From Burkholderia sp. Leaf177 (GTDB lineage Bacteria > Pseudomonadota > Gammaproteobacteria > Burkholderiales > Burkholderiaceae): 64,000 nucleotides of DNA. Positions 60,963 through 64,000 of this stretch are shown piece after piece. Under the pieces are notes generated by a model, which saw only the letters and a program-made list of their open reading frames with translations, did no database searches and was not told the DNA's origin. Each line of letters opens with the position of its first letter. Position 1 is the first letter of the stretch. Location: NCBI RefSeq assembly GCF_001424345.1, contig NZ_LMPF01000001.1, positions 2,035-66,034 on the forward strand, in the 5' to 3' direction. Position numbers and translations under genes: made by a program.

Positions 60963-61673
60963 ATGCTCGAATTTTTCGCCACGCTCCATTGGGGCGCTGT
61001 TTTACAGATCATCGTCATCGACATTTTGCTCGGCGGCGACAACGCGGTCGTCATCGCGCTCGCCGTGCGCAATCTGCCCGACCAACAACGCACGCGCGGC
61101 GTGCTGTTCGGTACGCTCGGGGCAATCATCCTGCGTGTCGTGCTGATCGCCTTTGCGGTCGTGCTGCTCGATATCCCATTCCTCAAGTTCGTCGGCGGGC
61201 TGTTGCTGTTGTGGATCGGCGTGAAATTGATGATGCCCGATCACAGCGACCCGAACGTGAAACCCGCGGATCAGCTTTGGACCGCGATCAAGACCATTAT
61301 TGTCGCCGATGCCGTCATGAGCCTTGACAACGTGATCGCGGTCGCGGGCGCGGCGGAAGCCGCCGATCCGCAGCATCGGTTGACGCTGGTGATCTTCGGC
61401 TTGCTCGTGAGCATTCCGTTGATCGTGTGGGGCAGCACGCTGGTGCTCAAGTTGATCGATAAATTCCCGATCGTCATCGCGCTTGGCGCCGGATTGCTCG
61501 GGTGGATCGCGGGCGGTTTGATCATCGGTGATCCGTTCATCGACCGATGGCCGGCGTTGAACGTACCGAGCGCCGAATTTGCCGCGCATGTCGCGGGCGC
61601 TGTGTTCGTGCTTGCCATTGGCTGGTTCTTCCGCAAGCGTGTGCAAGCCGCGGAGTCGAAGGCGGCGCACTGA
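60963..61673 (+). CDS. TerC-family integral membrane protein
   Basis: A 236-residue protein with seven hydrophobic segments. The signature 'VIDILLGGDNAVVIALAVRN' (with the paired acidic/amide residues) is followed by 'ADAVMSLDNVIAVAGAAEAA', the second acidic motif. TerC proteins are linked to metal-ion export, manganese in the best-studied cases, and tellurite resistance. It is transcribed as a single gene ending at a strong terminator. Confidence 0.92.
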   Translation: MLEFFATLHWGAVLQIIVIDILLGGDNAVVIALAVRNLPDQQRTRGVLFGTLGAIILRVVLIAFAVVLLDIPFLKFVGGLLLLWIGVKLMMPDHSDPNVKPADQLWTAIKTIIVADAVMSLDNVIAVAGAAEAADPQHRLTLVIFGLLVSIPLIVWGSTLVLKLIDKFPIVIALGAGLLGWIAGGLIIGDPFIDRWPALNVPSAEFAAHVAGAVFVLAIGWFFRKRVQAAESKAAH

Positions 61674-61733
61674 TTGGCGGCAAGCGTTAGCCATTTGGCT
61701 GACTGCCGGGGCATTGCCGGGCTCAATAAGATC

Positions 61734-61777
61734 GAAGCGTCTGAGTTGCATCACGCAACCAGGCGCTTCGTCTTTTT
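61734..61777 (+). terminator. Rho-independent terminator of the TerC gene
   Basis: GAAGCG...GTTGC pairs with GCAAC...CGCTTC as a long imperfect hairpin (61734-61769), followed by TCTTTTT. Confidence 0.78.
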
Positions 61778-61789
61778 GGGAGTTGAGCG

Positions 61790-62392
61790 ATGACAGTAGC
61801 GGTGTGCGGGTTCAAAAGCATCAGGGAAGGCAAATCGTGGTTCCGGCGAGCGTTGGCACGGCAAAGGAAAAAGCGGTCGAGGCTGGGTTTTACGCTGATC
61901 GAGTTGATGATCGTGCTGGCAATCGTGGGCGTGGTTGCTGCGTACGCGATCCCGGCTTATCAGGACTATCTGGCGCGTAGCAGGGTGGGAGAGGGATTGT
62001 CGCTGGCGTCATCGGCGCGTTTGGCCGTGGCCGAAAACGCCGCGAGCGGTTCGGATCTAGGTGGCGGATACGCATCGCCGCCGGGAACGCGCAATGTGGA
62101 GTCCATTCACGTCGATGACGACAACGGCCAGATCACCATCGCGTATTCCACGCGCGTGGCGCCCGCGGGCGAGAACACCATCGTGCTCGTGCCATCGTCT
62201 CCTGACAATGCCGACGCACCCACGGGGCGGACAGTGCTGACGAAGGGTTCGGTTCAGGCTGGATCGATTACGTGGGAATGTTTCGCGGCGACCAAATCGG
62301 CGTCATCGCTGCCGGCGCCGGGCGCCGGTCCGCTGCCATCTGAAGCACCAACGTTGGCGCCGAATCTCGCACCGCCGGAGTGCCGCGCGTAA
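61790..62392 (+). CDS. pilA: Type IV pilin (PilA-like) with unusually long leader
   Basis: A 200-residue prepilin. The cleavage and hydrophobic helix motif '[20 protein letters not shown]' gives PilD cleavage after G33 and the +5 glutamate E38. The leader before cleavage is 33 residues, basic ('[15 protein letters not shown]'), where 6-8 are common. A TTG at 61853 would give a 12-residue leader. The C-terminal part has a Cys pair (about 166 and 198) closing a Pro/Ala/Ser-rich D region, a plausible O-glycan site. The next gene is a PglL-type transferase. Confidence 0.88.
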   Translation: MTVAVCGFKSIREGKSWFRRALARQRKKRSRLGFTLIELMIVLAIVGVVAAYAIPAYQDYLARSRVGEGLSLASSARLAVAENAASGSDLGGGYASPPGTRNVESIHVDDDNGQITIAYSTRVAPAGENTIVLVPSSPDNADAPTGRTVLTKGSVQAGSITWECFAATKSASSLPAPGAGPLPSEAPTLAPNLAPPECRA

Positions 62393-62621
62393 GTTGGCGA
62401 CACGGGTTCTACGACGCTTGAAAGGCCGATCGCAAGCACACGTAACCGCTGCAGTAACGCATTGGGCGAGCACGCGAATTGCGGTTGGCTTTTTTTGTTT
62501 TGCCGAAAGCGCCACGAATTTCTAACGATTCACGGCGATTTCGGCGCATTTCATGCATGGTGCCGCACAGCATGAGTAATTTTTTGTATAGTGCGCCGGT
62601 TGCCGACGTTCCCGACCCCTC

Positions 62622-64000
62622 ATGCCTTCAAACATCGCGCGCTACCTTACTCTTGCCGTCCTCTGTCTGGCGCTGACGATTCCGTACGCGGTCGTCAACC
62701 ACACGTATCCCATTCCAACGTTCTACGCCGAGTACAGCGCGCTCGGACTGTTCTTGGCGCTTGGTGCTGCCATGGCGCTGGTCGTGCGTTTGTCGGAGCC
62801 TCGTGTGGCGTTCGCGACACCGCTCATTGCGTTGATGCCGCTCGTGCTCGGGTTGTTGCTCGTAGTGCAGACGGTTGTGCTGCCAGTCGCGCAACCATCG
62901 ATGAACTGGCTGGGCGGCGGATATTTGCTGGCATCGTTTATTGCCGTGCATACAGGGTATGGGTTCGTGCGCGCCGGAATGGCCGAGAGAGCGTTGCGCT
63001 GGGGCGCGGCGGCGTTGATCGTGGGCGGTCTCTTTGCCGTGTTCTGCCAGGTCGCGCAGCTCTTTCACGTGGAATCGAAGTTTTCGCCGTTCGTAGTGGC
63101 GTACAACGTGAGCGTCGAGCGCCGGCCGTTCGGCAATATGGCGCAGGCGAATCACCTTGCTACGTACATCGCATTCGCGACGGCTGGCGCGTTGTATCTG
63201 GTGCAGACGCGACGTCTGCCGGTGATCGCGTGGTTTGTGCTTTCCGCGATATTTTCTGCGGGCCTGGCGTTGACCGTATCGCGTGGACCGTGGTTGCAGA
63301 TGGGCGTGATCGTGGTCGCCGGCTTGTGGATGGCGTTGATCCAGGGCCGCTCGACCGCCGCCGATGACCCCGATGCGCTCGCGAGCGGCGCTGCTCGAAG
63401 CAAGGTGCGCGCGTGGTTGATTCCGGTCGTGCTGCTCGTGCTGTTTTTTGCGGTGAACGCCGCGATTCGATGGGCGAACGTGCGATATCAGCTCGAGCTC
63501 GGGCAGTCAGCAGCGGAGCGCATGCAGGACGCGAACCAGATCGCGCCGCGCCTTGCACTGTGGAAATACGGCTGGACCATGTTCCTGACGCATCCGCTAT
63601 TGGGCGTGGGCTGGGGCGAATTCCCGCTGCATCAGTTCGAGTTTGTGCGCGAGCTTGGCGGCGTGGAGATTGCGAATAACTCACACGATATTTTCATCGA
63701 TTTGCTTGCGAAAACCGGCCTGCTTGGTTTGGCTATCGTGTTGTTCGGCGTGATTGGCTGGCTGGTGCGCGTGCTGCGCGCGCCGCATACGCCGGCGCGG
63801 ATTTTTGCGCTCGCGCTGCTCGGCGTTTTGACGATGCACGCGATTGTCGAGTATCCGCAGCAGTACATGTTTTATCTGATGCCCGCGATGCTGATTTTCG
63901 GCTTGCTGGAAACGCGGTCGTTGCGGTTGGTATCGCGCTCGTTTTCTTACGGGCTTTACGCGGTGCTGGTGGTGCTCGGGCTGCTTTCCCTTTATCCGGT
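62622..64000 (+). CDS. PglL/Wzy-type O-oligosaccharyltransferase, truncated by window end
   Basis: The first ~459 residues of a polytopic inner-membrane protein starting at ATG 62622. An N-terminal PglL_A-like segment ('PIPTFYAEYSALGLFLALGA') leads into repeated membrane segments and a large periplasmic loop with the Wzy_C signature 'LGVGWGEFPLHQFEF' and 'NNSHDIFIDLLAKTG'; the His there is the probable catalytic one. Such enzymes transfer lipid-linked glycan to Ser/Thr of pilins and other proteins. Placement beside pilA supports pilin as a substrate. It continues beyond 64000. Confidence 0.9.
   Translation, partial: MPSNIARYLTLAVLCLALTIPYAVVNHTYPIPTFYAEYSALGLFLALGAAMALVVRLSEPRVAFATPLIALMPLVLGLLLVVQTVVLPVAQPSMNWLGGGYLLASFIAVHTGYGFVRAGMAERALRWGAAALIVGGLFAVFCQVAQLFHVESKFSPFVVAYNVSVERRPFGNMAQANHLATYIAFATAGALYLVQTRRLPVIAWFVLSAIFSAGLALTVSRGPWLQMGVIVVAGLWMALIQGRSTAADDPDALASGAARSKVRAWLIPVVLLVLFFAVNAAIRWANVRYQLELGQSAAERMQDANQIAPRLALWKYGWTMFLTHPLLGVGWGEFPLHQFEFVRELGGVEIANNSHDIFIDLLAKTGLLGLAIVLFGVIGWLVRVLRAPHTPARIFALALLGVLTMHAIVEYPQQYMFYLMPAMLIFGLLETRSLRLVSRSFSYGLYAVLVVLGLLSLYP

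Overview
The window looks like a chromosomal segment of a Burkholderiaceae beta-proteobacterium, most likely Caballeronia or Paraburkholderia. The basis is gene content and order rather than any database search: the lptD-surA-pdxA-rsmA run, the miaB-phoH-ybeY-corC-lnt-glyQ-glyS-gmhB-plsC run, recA-recX-DUF2889-sucC-sucD-TerC-pilin-PglL, a Burkholderia-type OmpC porin, high GC, and many LysR-type regulators. It is mostly core genome; I see no rRNA, prophage, insertion sequence or CRISPR array.

Layout. 1-1.3 kb: the 3' tail of a group II intron, then an Ig-like surface-protein ORF of lower GC. 1.3-5.4 kb: purB, an AbrB/RelE-like toxin-antitoxin pair, and the coupled cell-wall recycling pair amgK-murU. 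5.7-11.5 kb: outer-membrane biogenesis (lptD, surA), pdxA and rsmA. 11.5-14.9 kb: a porin behind unusual inverted repeats, a LysR regulator and an EamA exporter. 15-28 kb, all on the minus strand: miaB, phoH-like, ybeY, chaC-like, corC, lnt, a GNAT enzyme, glyQ, glyS, gmhB, plsC, a YgjP-like metallopeptidase and gloA. This ties tRNA modification, ribosome maturation, lipoprotein acylation, glycyl-tRNA synthesis, LPS heptose and phospholipid synthesis together. 28-32 kb: a LysR divergon with a VOC protein and an MFS pump, and a small membrane protein. 32-38 kb: ribB under an FMN riboswitch, an XRE-cupin regulator, glpD with a recognisable GlpR-type operator, and a DeoR/GlpR regulator. 38-46 kb: a ferritin-like di-iron protein, an RhlE helicase, a TrhA-like membrane protein, two multiheme cytochrome c genes and a CopD-like gene. 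46-50 kb: D-galactonate dehydratase with its divergent GntR regulator, a DedA-rhodanese fusion and an alpha/beta hydrolase. 50-55 kb: a tRNA with anticodon CAU, an MHS transporter and a TctDE/QseBC-like two-component system. 55-64 kb: recA (with a LexA box), an extraordinarily extended recX, DUF2889, sucCD, a TerC protein, a type IV pilin and a PglL-type O-oligosaccharyltransferase cut by the window end.

Most unusual: RecX is 530 residues long. About 380 residues of Ser/Gly-rich sequence precede a normal RecX domain. They carry four copies of a YERSSDR-like motif, a degenerate fifth, and five exact 15-bp tandem repeats. Other points: a GntR regulator that seems to start at ATC, a pilin with a 33-residue leader next to its probable glycosyltransferase, a roughly 110-residue periplasmic insert in the MHS transporter, and a DedA-rhodanese fusion. 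All calls come from reading the sequence; no search or folding programme was run.
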